From Mytilus californianus (lineage: Eukaryota > Mollusca > Bivalvia > Mytilida > Mytilidae), in contig NW_026262701.1 of NCBI RefSeq assembly GCF_021869535.1, positions 6,835,501 through 6,899,500 on the forward strand: DNA of 64,000 nucleotides, written 5' to 3'. The position numbers and the translations under genes are program-made. The notes beneath the pieces were generated by a model that worked only from the letters and a program-made list of their open reading frames with translations, was not told where the DNA came from and searched no databases. Shown here piece by piece: positions 46,200 to 57,310 of the stretch. Within the stretch, counting starts at the first letter, position 1, and every line of letters starts with the position of its first letter.

Positions 46200-47047
46200 T
46201 GAGCCTTCGACTTTTGTCGAAAAAGCGAGACATAGCGATCCTACATTCCGTGGTCGGCGGCGGCGTCCACAAATATTCACTCTGTGGTTAAAGTTTTTGA
46301 AATTTTAATAACTTTCTTAAACTATCCTGGATTTCTACAAAACTTTGACAGAAGCTTGTTTATGATCATGAGATAATATTCAAAAGTAAATTTTGTAAAA
46401 AAAAAATTCCATTTTTTCCATATTTTACTTATAAATGGACTTAGTTTTTCTGCCAGGAAACATTACATTCACTCTGTGGTTAAAGTTTTTGAAATTTTAA
46501 TAACTTTCGTAAACTATCCTGGATTTCTACAAAACTTGGAAAGAAGCTTGTTTATGATCATAAGATAGTATCCAGAAGTAAATTTTGTAAAAACAAAATT
46601 CCATTTTTTCAGTATTTTACTTATAAATGGACTTAGTTTTTCTGCCAGTTAACATTACATTCACTCTGTGGTTAAAGTTTTTAAAATTTTAACAACTTTC
46701 TTAAACTATCCTGGATTTGTACCAAACTTGGACAGAAGCTTGTTTATGATTAAAAGCTAGTATCTAGAAGGAAATTTTGTTAAAATTTTGTTCCATTTTT
46801 TCCGCATTTTACTTATAAATGGACTTAGTTTTTCTTCCAGTTAACATTACATACAGTCTGCAGTTTAAGTTTTTAAAACATTTATTAGATTCATAAACTA
46901 TCCTGGATTTTTACCAAACTTGGACAGAAGCTACTTACAATCAAAAGATAGTATAGAGAGGAATATTTTTATTAATTTTTTTCCTCATTTTTGTTGAGCC
47001 TGCGATTAACAGCAAAAGTAGGCGAGACACTGGGTTCTGCGGAACCC
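46200..47047 (+). mobile_element. Hairpin-ended element (copy 5) with exact 192-bp units
   Basis: The left end has the inner stem TTCGAC-tttt-GTCGAA (46206-46221) followed by GCGAGACA, a GGTCGGCGGCGGCGTCC spacer, then units starting at 46275, 46467, 46659 and 46851, each exactly 192 bp apart. The right end has GGCGAGACA (47021-47029) and the perfect hairpin GGGTTC-TGCG-GAACCC (47032-47047). Confidence 0.75.
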
Positions 47048-47865
47048 TTACAAATTTTTTAATATCTTTTAGCATATTTGTTTTCCATCTTTTTCTCCTT
47101 GCATATGCTTATAAATTCAAACCTTTCGTGTCTGAAAAAAAGGGGGAAAAATCATGCCATTGAATTATATGTTCAAAGTTTTAGGTAGAAATTATAGATT
47201 AAAATTTATAGCTATTATCCTTCAAATGAGGAAACTGATCTGAGCCCTTGTTTGTTTACTATTGAGTTATCTAAATTTGAAACCTATTGAAGTGCACTAT
47301 AACCTAAGCAAAATATTTGTTTATTGATAGAAAACCAATTATCTATTACCTGTCAAATTATGTAAATAAAAGATAAAATCTAGTGACCAAAGTTTAAAAC
47401 CTTAATCAGGTAAAGGGTGATAAGATAGGGAGGGACCCTTCAATCAACCCTGTTTACTTTTCTCCCCTGTAAAGAGGTACCCAAGGATAACCTGTTCTTT
47501 AGAAGTGTGATTTTCACATCTTTTGACTAATCCTGTTAATGTATTAAGATTGGACAATCTTAGAAATGTAATTGAAAAATAAACATAAGAAATTCTTTGT
47601 AATTGATATGTTACTGTTATTTAATTGTATGGGTAATATGTTTGATGAAGTTTTCATTCTGGGTCTGTTTTGTCGTGTTTGAGCGTGAGACTTGTTTGTA
47701 CGTGAGACTTGTTTGTACGGTATGTCCAGTCTGCTTTCAATATACTTTGGATGAAAGAATTGAAAAAAAATAGTGAAGTGGCAATAGCTTAACATTAAAA
47801 AATATGTACAAATTTGGTTCCTTATATGCCATTTGCCTTATCCCATATGACGTTGTGCAGCATAC
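47048..47865. other. Non-coding sequence
   Basis: The minus-strand frame at 47544-47795 is not supported by splice signals. A short direct repeat (CGTGAGACTTGTTTGTACG) occurs near 47690-47718. Confidence 0.35.
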
Positions 47866-47970
47866 CAAAGAGGAGATGAATAAAGTAGGTTCCCACCTCG
47901 TGTTCTTGTGTCTGTCTGACATCAGAAATCTCTCCAATGGGCGTCTTATGTCCTTAATGTTTTCATGCAA
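47866..47970 (-). CDS. Candidate first coding exon
   Basis: On the minus strand an ATG at 47970 opens a frame (MHENIKDIRRPLERFLMSDR, then HKNTRWEPTLFISSL). It meets a donor-like GTATGC at 47865 in phase 0 after 35 codons. Upstream (47975-48060) the sequence is relatively rich in CpG, as near promoters. Composition is coding-like. No family recognised. The frame also continues past the donor to 47737, so the boundary is uncertain. Confidence 0.3.
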
Positions 47971-49137
47971 ATGGTCAACTTAATGTTCGGAGATTAGTCG
48001 GAGATCGGTGGAATATAACGACTGACATTATTCGGGTTAGCATTATTTTGATTTGTAAGAGAATTTTGTAATTTTTTTTATCTGAGTCAACCTGAACACT
48101 TGATGGGTATCTTTATAATTATGTCTTAGCCATTTTGATTTCAACAACTAATAATTTTTTGTAAAGTTGTTGTAAGATTCTAACAAGAATTTAGCATTAT
48201 CATGAATATTGGTGAACACAAGCATCTTTTGTGCTATAATTGACTTAGAACAGGACAGTTATTTTATAAATAGAACAATGGTAGAGAAATACAAATAGTA
48301 AAATGGGGAATTTGATGTAAAATTATTTAAATAAAGTTCTGTTACTTTGAGGAGGTTTTCCCACTTTTATGAGACAAGAGCAGTTGGACTTAATACTCCA
48401 TTAAGCTGTTTTAATTAGAAGACTTCCATCATCCTTATCATATAGAAAAGTATTGTTCATTTTCTGCTGCAAATAAGACCTGTTACTATAAAACAAAGAG
48501 GAGTTTAAGCATGTCTTGTCAACTTAATAATCGCCCAATTACCCTAGCTAGAGGGCATCTCATATACTGCCATCCAGAAAATCCAATTTTCTCCTTCTTA
48601 ATCTAACAATAACACATAAATGAGAAAAGTTTATGAAACTATTTTATGCCTCATTTCCCGTCAGTGAGGCATGAGAGGGAAGTTTGTGTTAGGCTTTGTC
48701 AGTCATTTTAAGCGTGGAAATGCTTGAAATTAGTCAAAAGTCAATTTGATTTATTTTGGCATGAGTTAATTGCATGCGAAATTTATGTTAAAGTTATGGT
48801 ATGACTAGATTTGAATTTCATAAGGCAGGTGGCAGATTTCATTCATTCTAAAATCAATTTATCATGTAAATTGCTTTGTTTTCTTCTCCTTCATTTCACA
48901 GTCTGAATTAATTTCGGATGTTTCTTTATATCGTATTGACTTATGGAGACTAGAATAGTGAAAGAACATGATATCTTATGTTGGTATATAACTATTAGAT
49001 ATATTTGTGGTTTTATTACAATGTTCATTCAGTATTGAAATGCATTCTATGATTGTATTATGTACACAACTTTTTATAAACTCTACCTACTTGACCTCTA
49101 ACTATACCTACTTGACCTCTAAATTTCTTATTTGTGT
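47971..49137. other. Non-coding sequence, possible promoter at its left edge
   Basis: The first 100 bases carry several CpG in a CpG-poor background. The rest is empty as far as I can see. Confidence 0.3.
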
Positions 49138-49196
49138 TATTGGGTTGCTGTTTTATTTATGTATACCTCCAATCAGGACATCTCCTTTTATTTATT
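49138..49196 (-). mobile_element. Terminal-motif fragment, minus strand
   Basis: ATTGGGTTGCTGTTTTATTT followed by ACATCTCCTTTTATTTATTC is a diverged inverse copy of the dispersed motif. Confidence 0.45.
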
Positions 49197-49287
49197 CCAT
49201 AAAACCAGCAGGTATTTTAAACTTAACCATGCATGTTTGATGCTGTTGAGAAAAAGAAGTTTGGATACCAAACAAACAAAACAAAAA

Positions 49288-49502
49288 TACTTTGGATTCA
49301 TTTATTTTCGTGGATACCAATTTGTGTGGATTTGGGAAATATTGTATTTTCATGGATATTGGAGTTTTGTGTTTTTGCACAAATTCTGCATACAAGCCTT
49401 AAGAAAATATGTATTTCATTGAACATTTAAATTTGTGGTTTAACTAAACCCACAAAATCAACGTACATTGGTATACAACAAATAATAATGAATTCACAGT
49501 AC
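49288..49502 (+). mobile_element. MITE, first of two copies of a family
   Basis: The left end TTTGGATTCATTTATTTTCG is inverse to AATAATAATGAATTCACAGT on the right. Inner parts (GGATACCAATTT against GGTATAC) also mirror. About 215 bp, no coding capacity. Its sister lies at 51484. I recall this palindromic family, with ends like CTGTGGATTCATTATT, from many molluscs. Confidence 0.65.
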
Positions 49503-50284
49503 ATAAAAAAAGTTTTAATATAAAAATGAATAAAGCAAATTAAGAGCTTTCATAATTTTAGCTCTGATTAGTTCATGTCTTCATATTGAGTTTTTTCTGT
49601 TAATCAGTTTCATTCCAAATCCCGATTTAAGAGAGAAGGGGGGTAGGGAGGGAAAGATATGTAACCTGACTGCACCTAATCAGTTCTCCAATCTGCAAAA
49701 AATATAACATGCATCAAACAAACATAGAGCTGGTGTCATACAAGAAGAAGTTTATAGACTTTATCAGATTAAAAAGATATTTAGTGCTTTTTAACATAGT
49801 AGTGAAAAGTTATGTCGGGTGATAAATTAATGAGATAAAATTTGATAAGACGAAGATAAGCTTCTGTAACATTCCCTGGCAGATAAAAACTATCAGAAAT
49901 CTTTGCTTTTTCAATCATAATTTAGTTGAGAGATTTGCTGCATGGAGAAGTCTTGTGTAGTACGATGTACTGATAAGTCTTGAAAGTTTGTAAGATAAAA
50001 GGCTCACCTGCTATGAAAGTGATGCAATAAAGATGGAGAAAAAATGAACTTATCTCAAAATATTTAGAGATTAAATCACTGTTGATTTGGTAGCTTCTGA
50101 TAGCTTCAACAGCTGATGAGAAGTGATGGATTTCTTAAGGCATTCTGTAACAAATGGATTACTGAGGCAGTGGATATTTTTGGTCTCCAAAATGACAAAT
50201 AGAAAGATGAATACTTCAGAGCTGTATCCAATATTTAACTGATTGGAAAGCAGTGGTCCTGATTTGGGAAGAGTATGGAATTGA
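49503..50284. other. Non-coding sequence
   Basis: Nothing supported. Confidence 0.4.
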
Positions 50285-50520
50285 TCACTGGCAAACCAAT
50301 GACTTTAAAATTAATACTAAATGTTTATGGGCTAAGCACACACAAAATTTAAGAGTTAAATTACAAAGACTTGTTAGCTAGGCATCATAATGACCGTATC
50401 TAGAAGGGATGATTGTCTTAGCATGTCATTTAAATCCAAATCAGTGCTCACATTCATACACATTACCATGTAATCGTCCTAAATATGGTTGAAATATTAG
50501 CCACTAGACATATAGCATTC
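50285..50520 (+). mobile_element. Degenerate SINE, plus strand
   Basis: Aligns by eye with the SINE body and tail at 35962: AAACCAATGACTTTAAAATT, GGGCTAAGCACACAC, TTAGCATGTC, and a tail with GAAATATTAGCCACTAGACA. The tRNA-like head is missing. Confidence 0.55.
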
Positions 50521-51483
50521 ATCTATCTTTAGCTCTGATTAGTTCATGTCTTCATTTTTTTAGTATTTTTACTTTCTCAAATTATTTTCGAAAGAGTTTA
50601 ATCCATATAAATGCCACGTTCTGCCTAGGAACTTAATGATTGCATTATAATTATAGCTGTCTGATTAATAAATCAAAACTAATATAAGCTAATTGTTATG
50701 TTATTAAGTATTTCAAATCATTATGTGCTGCTAACAATGCATGTTTGTACTGAAACATGTAAAATCTCCAGACAACTAACAAGTAAAATTATTTATTAAA
50801 CATATTTGACATTATATGTATGTGAAGTATTGACAACAAAATAGTTTAAGATGCACAGACAAGAAACCTGCCTTATTACATGTACAATATATGTCATTTA
50901 CCTTCTTGTACCTTTTACAGTCACCTTGTTAAATTGTTAGATCATTTTTATTTTTATTTGTTAAATAATTGTCTGCGAAATTTTTTGAATTGATGAAATT
51001 AAGAGTTGAAAATGGTGCTTAAAATTTATTAAAAGCTGTTCATATTTTTAGTTCTATTTTGTATAGCTGGTACACTTCATAATCAGAATAAAACTTGTCA
51101 TTGAAGTTGGGCTGATCTTTGCATCCTACAGGATTCAATCTTGTTTTCCATACCTAAATGTGGGAGTATTTGATCTTATACTGGATTTGATATTGAAAAT
51201 ATAACCAGAGCCTTTACAACAGAAACCATGCTAAAGTTTGAACCAATTCACTTTTAAGTATGTCCAATGTTTATTTACTTTAATAAATAAATAAGATAAA
51301 ATTGAAATTGCAATAAACTTTGTTATTATTATATGGTTGGTTGTATATTTATTGGCAACAGCCCTAGACATGGTATTTCTTTAGAGGTACCCATAACAAA
51401 TCTGTAACATTTCAAGGAAACAACCATAGTATGGTTTAAGGGGTGCAAAGCACTTAAAGAATTTAACTTTAAATTAAAAGCAA
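50521..51483. other. Non-coding sequence
   Basis: A 24-base phrase (TAGCTCTGATTAGTTCATGT and on) at 50528 also occurs at 49559, an unexplained short direct repeat. Otherwise empty. Confidence 0.35.
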
Positions 51484-51680
51484 ACTGTGTGGATTCATTT
51501 ATTTTTGTGGATTGAGGAAAAATTGTATTTTTTGTGGATCTTTGATTTTACCGTTTTGCAAATTATGCACAAGAGTTCTTAGAAGATTTGATCTTCGTTG
51601 AACTTTTGAATTTGTGGTTCACCGTAACCCTTGAAATTTACAAAAATTGGTATCCCATGAATAATAATGAATCCACAGTA
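51484..51680 (+). mobile_element. MITE, second copy of the 49288 family
   Basis: ACTGTGTGGATTCATTTATT on the left is inverse to AATAATAATGAATCCACAGT on the right. Inner GTGGATTG and GGTATCCC parts also mirror. About 197 bp. Confidence 0.7.
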
Positions 51681-51931
51681 TGCAGCCCATTTATTATAGG
51701 TTTTTATCTGAGAACAAGCATTTTTATTATATTATGGTATTGTTAAATAAAATATTTGTAAGTGGTGAACAAACATCTAACTTAGTACAATGGCTTGACA
51801 GTAGGTATAAAGTAAAAGTTTCTTCACAACATGACAAGACAATAGATTGACTGACAGTACATGTTGTGAAAAAAAGGACAAAGTATTGTAAAGTAATGAG
51901 CAACAATAGCATATCATCGAATATATACACA

Positions 51932-51978
51932 TTGGTGGATAGTTGTCTCATTGGCAATCATACCACATCTCCTTATTT
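51932..51978 (-). mobile_element. Terminal-motif fragment, minus strand
   Basis: GGTGGATAGTTGTCTCATTG followed by ATACCACATCTCCTTATTTT is the exact inverse of the satellite unit's core. It directly abuts the hairpin-ended element at 51979. Confidence 0.7.
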
Positions 51979-52494
51979 TTGTCTTGCCTTGACCGAGTCA
52001 AAAAGCGAGACATAGGTATGCTGTTTCAGCATCGGGGACAGTGGCATCAACAATGTATTAGTTTGTGATTAGGTCAGTTTATGGGGAACCACTAGTAATA
52101 GGTCAATGATAATTGGTATGCAGTTGTATAAGCATTGGCACATCTCATTTCCATGGAGCTTATTTGGCCCCACCCCCTCAGTCATGATCTTTTGACTTAT
52201 AAACTTTTGCTTAGTTTTCATGTATTAGTTTGTGATTAGGTCAGTTTATAGGGAACCACAAGTGGTAGGTCAATGATATTTGGTATGCAGTTGTATTAGC
52301 ACATCTGATTACCTTGTAGATTATTTGGCCCTTTACCTTTAGTCATGGTTCATTGACTTTGAATATTTTGCCTAACTTACATGTTAAAGTTTTGCTATTT
52401 TAATTTGTTATAGTAGTCTCAGTTTTAATACAATTGTATTTGCATTTTACTCTCAAAATAACAAAAAGGTGGGGACATATCTCTGTGTTAACAG
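51979..52494 (+). mobile_element. Hairpin-ended element (copy 6), short sister of the 4451 element
   Basis: The left hairpin GTCTTGC / GCGAGAC (one G-T wobble) has inner TTGAC-cga-GTCAA. Two to three units of the same 166-bp repeat follow (ATGTATTAGTTTGTGATTAG at 52053 and 52220). The right end GGTGGGGACAT (52469) and a CTGTGTTAACAG tail match the 4451 copy, with decay of the right arm. Confidence 0.7.
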
Positions 52495-52876
52495 TTTATT
52501 CTACAAATACTTTATTAAACCACTAGAAAAGAAGGCATCTACAATATTGGAATGTCCACATTTTACAGAATACCAACACCCACTAAGCAATGATGATTTT
52601 GTCAAGTACCAAATTAAATTCATTAATGAAACATTAAAATAATTTGTAACCATCATTTGCTATTATTGAACTTTAAAAAAGGTATGCTTTTGTGATCTAT
52701 TTTTACTTATATTATGAAAAAGAAATTATTCAATGTTATTTTCAGTTTTCCTAAGTGCCAATTGTTCCGTCATGTATAAGGGCTTCCCGTTATCTCCTTA
52801 ATGGCCCCAGATTTTATCATTCAATCTTAGATGTAACAGGTTCAAGATTAAATTTTGATAATAATATTTTTTACAG
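52495..52876. other. Non-coding sequence, probably intron
   Basis: AT-rich and ends in a good acceptor (AATATTTTTTACAG). Short coding-like peptides here lack boundaries. Confidence 0.3.
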
Positions 52877-52938
52877 TTTGCAGAGAAATCGTCTCAGTTT
52901 CAACAGATGAATTGAAGAGAGAAGAGGTATACTTTGCT
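52877..52938 (+). CDS. Candidate internal exon, phase-compatible with 57311
   Basis: Acceptor TATTTTTTACAG ends at 52876 and donor GTGAGT starts at 52939. The 62 bases give, after two bases of a split codon, CREIVSVSTDELKREE then VYFA, ending in phase 0. The charged composition is coding-like. A second acceptor at 52883 and an inner donor-like GTATAC at 52927 offer alternatives. No family recognised. Confidence 0.33.
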
Positions 52939-53346
52939 GTGAGTATTCAATGTTTTTAATTTTTCAACATAGGTGGGATATATGTAGACTAGACAGTACC
53001 TTAACAACAGTTTTGAACATAGTACATACACCTTTTTTTTAGAGGGATTCATATAAATTGTCAGGGCTCAAATTTTGTACTCACAATGGATTTTGTTTTA
53101 AATGTTATGTCCCTTAGTTGAAAGTGACAGCTGAAGTTTTCAAGGTCGTTGTTGTGGGATTTTGTTTGAAAAGATGTCATGTTTTCAAAGGGATTGATAT
53201 TGCCTCTGTACTCTTTCATTTTATTTTGTGGTATAATTCTAGGTTCATATTGTAGCAGCTAAAGCTCGATGTATTACTGTTTTATTTCTTTAAGCTTTCA
53301 AATAGCTTTTTTATGCATGTTTTTTCCAATTTTAATCATTATGATT
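52939..53346. other. Non-coding sequence, probably intron
   Basis: Nothing supported. Confidence 0.35.
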
Positions 53347-53900
53347 ATGTCTCCCCCTAAAGCCAGGAGGACATGTTGTTTTAGTCATTTTTTTTTTTTT
53401 CATTCAAGTTTGTCTAAGCAATAACATTTTTATATTTGGATATAGACTTATAGTATATGCATGAAGTTATTTTACCATAACATGGTGTCACACATCATTT
53501 TGAATTTAACTTTCATATGACCATGACCGTTGGCTTCAAGGTCAAAGAATTTATTTGACATTGGCTTTTGATATTTGGATTGAAGGTGTGCCATCTCAAG
53601 ACAATGTGTCACACGCCATTGTAGTAGATTTTTGTATTTTCTACTTTTGTTTTTTTGATAATTGCCATCTCGGTCCATTATCTCAATATGAAAATAAGAA
53701 GATGTGGTATGATTTCCAATGAGACAACTATCCAACAGAGACCAAATGACACCGATGTTAGCAACTACAATTCATGGTAAGGCCTTCAACAATAAGCAAA
53801 ACCCATACTGCATCAAGACAACGTGTCACATATCCTTTTGAATGATCTTGACCTTTGATCTTAAAGTTAATTGACTATACGATATAGGCATTTGCGTATT
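53347..53900 (+). mobile_element. Hairpin-ended element (copy 7), interrupted
   Basis: Left ATGTC...GACAT (53347 and 53369-53373) with inner CCT/AGG. The core has GTGTCACAC repeats (about 53486, 53607 and 53826) and TGACCTTTGATCTT. A terminal-motif fragment is inserted at about 53695-53815. The right end is not clear. The minus frame at 53472-53735 is a by-product. Confidence 0.5.
53699..53815 (+). mobile_element. Terminal-motif element inserted in copy 7
   Basis: GAAGATGTGGTATGATTTCC starts it. GCAACTACAATTCATGG and GGCCTTCAACAATAAGC follow, the same order of blocks as at 57831 and 29416. Core sequence of copy 7 (GTGTCACA) resumes at about 53826. Confidence 0.65.
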
Positions 53901-53904
53901 GTTA

Positions 53905-54252
53905 TGCGTTTACTTTTCTACATTGGCTAGAGGTATAGGGGGAGGGTTGAGATCTCATAAACATGTTAAACCCCGCCGCATTTTTGCGCCTGTCCCAAGT
54001 CAGGAGCCTCTAGCCTTTGTTAGTCTTGTATTATTTTTAATTTTAGTTTCTTGTGTACAATTTGGAGTTTAGTATGGCGTTCATTATCACTGAACTAGTA
54101 TATATATTTGTTTAGGGGCCAGCTGAAGGACGCCTCCGGGTGCGGGAATTTCTCGCTGCATTGAAGACCTGTTGGTGAACTTCTGCTGTTGTCTGTTCTA
54201 TGGTCGGGTTGTTGTCTCTTTGACACATTCCCCATTTCCATTCTCAATTTTA
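53905..54252 (+). mobile_element. Dispersed mussel-type repeat, 3' portion
   Basis: Contains ATTGGCTAGAGGTATAGGGG, CCCCGCCGCATTTTTGCGCC and GCTGAAGGACGCCTCCGGGT. It ends TCGGGTTGTTGTCTCTTTGA then CACATTCCCCATTTCCATTC. The last 45 bases are homologous to the terminal motif seen inverted elsewhere. I recall the whole block as very frequent in mussel transcripts and genomes. Confidence 0.55.
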
Positions 54253-56652
54253 TTTGTATTTGGAATATGAGTGCATCATTTCAAGACCTGGGTTACTTTT
54301 ATAGATGTGTTCAGTCCACTATTACAGTTTCTCTGGGTGTTTAGAAAGATTTTACTGGTCTTAATATTTTCTTTCATGAAGTGACTGCTGTGCCCTGTGT
54401 TTTATTTAATGTTGATTTTGCCTTTTTGTCGATGATTTTTCAAGATTTTAGATGTACTTTTCCTCTTGTTATTTCTGTTGGTAAGTTCATTACTTTCTAC
54501 CACACATACACACAAACAGTTTTGTAAACCTGTCTGTTGAATTCAACAAGATAATTTTTTAAAACACACACACACAAACAGTTTTGTAAACATGTCTGTT
54601 ACTGAGTACATAACACTTAATATTTAAAAAGATTTGTACAACTTAAAAAATGTTGAAATCATTTACAATCAACACTATCAGTTATAAAAATGGATATAAA
54701 GAAAATATTCATTCTGTTTACCACAAATAGGGGTTACATTTGATAATTTGCCATAAATTCTGCTAATGGGTAATATATTCTGCTTCAAAGATCAGCCAGC
54801 TGTGTCCCAATACCAAATTTCATTAAAATCCATGATGAAATATGATTTATGTTAAATATATGAAGATGACCAGTGTATTAAATCCCATTTTACAATGAAA
54901 TATACCCTCCTAACGTGTGACATTAATTGACTATCTCAACAGAAATCAAATTTTAAACCAGATAGGAAGTTTATTGGTGAGAAGCTTTTTATTCCAATTG
55001 ATCGTACATAGTTCATCATTTATGTATAAATGCATTTTCACTGCGTACTTTAATTTGCATAACAAACTTTCAAACACATATGTGTGAAAAAAATAGCCCA
55101 GTTTTTTCTTTCCGATTTCCCTTCATTCTTCATCATGATTCACATTCACCATCTTACCGTAAGAGATAAATATATGAATACTATGATCGGTTAAACAATT
55201 TGTATTGACACCCCATGTTGGACAAAGATACGACAGGAATCTTATTAACTTCAAAGTTGGACGTGTATTAATATGGTAATCCCTATTTACAGTAGCGCAA
55301 TATTTTATTTTCATTTTATGTATATTTTCGTGCACAGTTGGATGGCCATGAAGTGAAAATAGCGGTGTAACATTTGATTTTTTCCGTGTTTTGAATTCTC
55401 TTTGTTGCGATTGGCTTGACATCCTTGGAAATTATCTCGGAAAATAATGTTCTAATAAGTTTCCCTTTTACGGCAATTTTATGAGCATTTTTTATTATCC
55501 ATTTTTAAAATCTTTACAAAACTCTGCCAGATTGAATCTATTATCCTTCTGTATGACTGTTTAAGAATAGCTGCACGACTTTATTCTTAACAAGTTTTCA
55601 TATAAATCATAAAAGCTTCATCTCATTGTGGAAAATAAAAGCAATATTTAATACTGACTTTTAATCTTTGAGTTTTAGTATGACAATAAATTCACCAGTG
55701 AAATAAAATTTGTCTCTTTTGAATATGTAGTTAAAAAATGAGTTAGTATCGTTAATCATTAAACATCAGCAGGAAATAAGAATATTTTCACGGGTTATTT
55801 CACCAATGTGATATTAAAGTGTGCATTACCATGCTTGAGGTTTGTGGATAAAATTAGATTTCTCAAATATTTGTCATCATCTGCTTGCTAGAGAACTAAA
55901 TATGAATAAAATAAGATAAAGAGTACAAGTCAATGAAACAGCATCCCAGCGACACAAAAAAAACAAAGCCATCTAGAGTTCACACGGTCTGCAACAATAT
56001 ATGAATGTCTATATAAAATCTACTATTGCTTCAAAGGAACTTTTTAAGGTGTTAGAACTAATGTTTATTTCTATCAGTTTTAGTCAACAGTTGTGTAACC
56101 AATGTATCCCTATAATTGGTATTTCCTAATAAACCTTTCCAAAAGTTAAATAGTTTAACACTATATTGATGACGAAACAGATATTGATAAAGTTTTGTAT
56201 TTAACACACTCTACATCAGAATTGTTAGGGTAGTCATTATCCATATAGAGGGTTATTGATGGTGTTATAAAATATCTCCTGCCGATTTTGAGACGCGATC
56301 CTTACTCCATTACTCAACGTTTACAACTTCGACAACTCAAACCAATAGAAATCTGAATTTAGACGGAAGATGGATTAGTTAAATAAATTATCTCTACAAT
56401 TATAACAATGATTACAATGATGCTTCATTATTTTGAAAATTTTCTTCAATGAAAAGCACTTGTTTTTGATGTCTAATGAAATGTCTGTTTATTGTGGTAA
56501 ACCTTGTTAGGCTAGTGAAAAGTGAGATTTTAATAGATGCATGCTAAGTTCTAAATTAGAATAAGATGGAAAGAAGTGTTTGATGAGAGGACAAAAAGTA
56601 CTTTACAAACAGTGCTTCACGTAAAGATTACATTTAGTGGATTGCGCTCTTG
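54253..56652. other. Non-coding sequence
   Basis: A two-copy direct repeat (CACACAAACAGTTTTGTAAA) occurs at about 54510 and 54572. A minus-strand frame at 55123-55422 is listed separately. No other feature. Confidence 0.35.
55123..55422 (-). CDS. 99-codon open frame of unknown status
   Basis: The longest frame outside repeats and the GT92 gene. It starts MSSQSQQREFKTRKKSN and contains SLHGHPTVHENIHKMKI. Its segment has more CpG than the flanks (55160-55440), which may mark a first exon. No signal peptide, domain or splice donor was recognised. Confidence 0.17.
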   Translation of the reverse strand: MSSQSQQREFKTRKKSNVTPLFSLHGHPTVHENIHKMKIKYCATVNRDYHINTRPTLKLIRFLSYLCPTWGVNTNCLTDHSIHIFISYGKMVNVNHDEE

Positions 56653-56658
56653 CATTAT

Positions 56659-56848
56659 GAGGGGCCTGATGGGTTATTTTTGTTCTTCGTGATCGGCGCA
56701 TTTTCGCTATCGTGATCCGTTTTTCTACAAATTTTTTTTTTTTTTATATTTTCGTGATCCGTGATCATGGAAATTTATTTTCTGTGAATCGTGATTGACA
56801 AAAAAATCAACTCGTGAATCGTGATGAGACCCTCCCATCAGGCCCCTC
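56659..56848 (+). mobile_element. MITE, 190 bp, 15-bp inverted ends and CATTAT duplication
   Basis: GAGGGGCCTGATGGG (56659-56673) and CCCATCAGGCCCCTC (56834-56848) are perfect inverses. CATTAT flanks both (56653-56658 and 56849-56854). The inside is made of variants of CGTGATCCGTGAT. No coding capacity. Confidence 0.85.
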
Positions 56849-56876
56849 CATTATGTGTATAATAATTTATAAATAA

Positions 56877-56935
56877 AATGAGATGTAGGGTGTATGCCAA
56901 TGAGATTCAACACGACGACATAAAAGAAATTCAAA
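56877..56935 (+). mobile_element. Terminal-motif fragment
   Basis: GAGATGTAGGGTGTATGCCA then ATGAGATTCAACACGACGAC is a diverged copy of the dispersed motif, 28 bp after the MITE. Confidence 0.5.
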
Positions 56936-57310
56936 AGGTTTCTGTGAAACAAATGATGTATATAATTTAAACGGATATAGATACAGCTTACCGGGTAGAT
57001 CTATTTTTGATATTTTATTTTTGAAATGAAAATTACTGAACTAAGATGTAACCTTTAATGGGTAGATAAGATACAACAAAAACAGTATGTCGGTTAAAAG
57101 TAAACTTTGGTTCAGTGAGCAACATGATTTAACGATGATTTGGATGAAGACATATTATTAAAAGGCATGATTTTATTTCTTTTTAATAAAGATGAAAAAA
57201 TAAAATCAGAAGTTTGATCATCCAAATAACTCATAAAAAGCTTTGATTAAAGTTATATTACATTGTGAAGAAGCATTTAATTAACCTTTTATATCTTTTT
57301 ATTCTTACAG

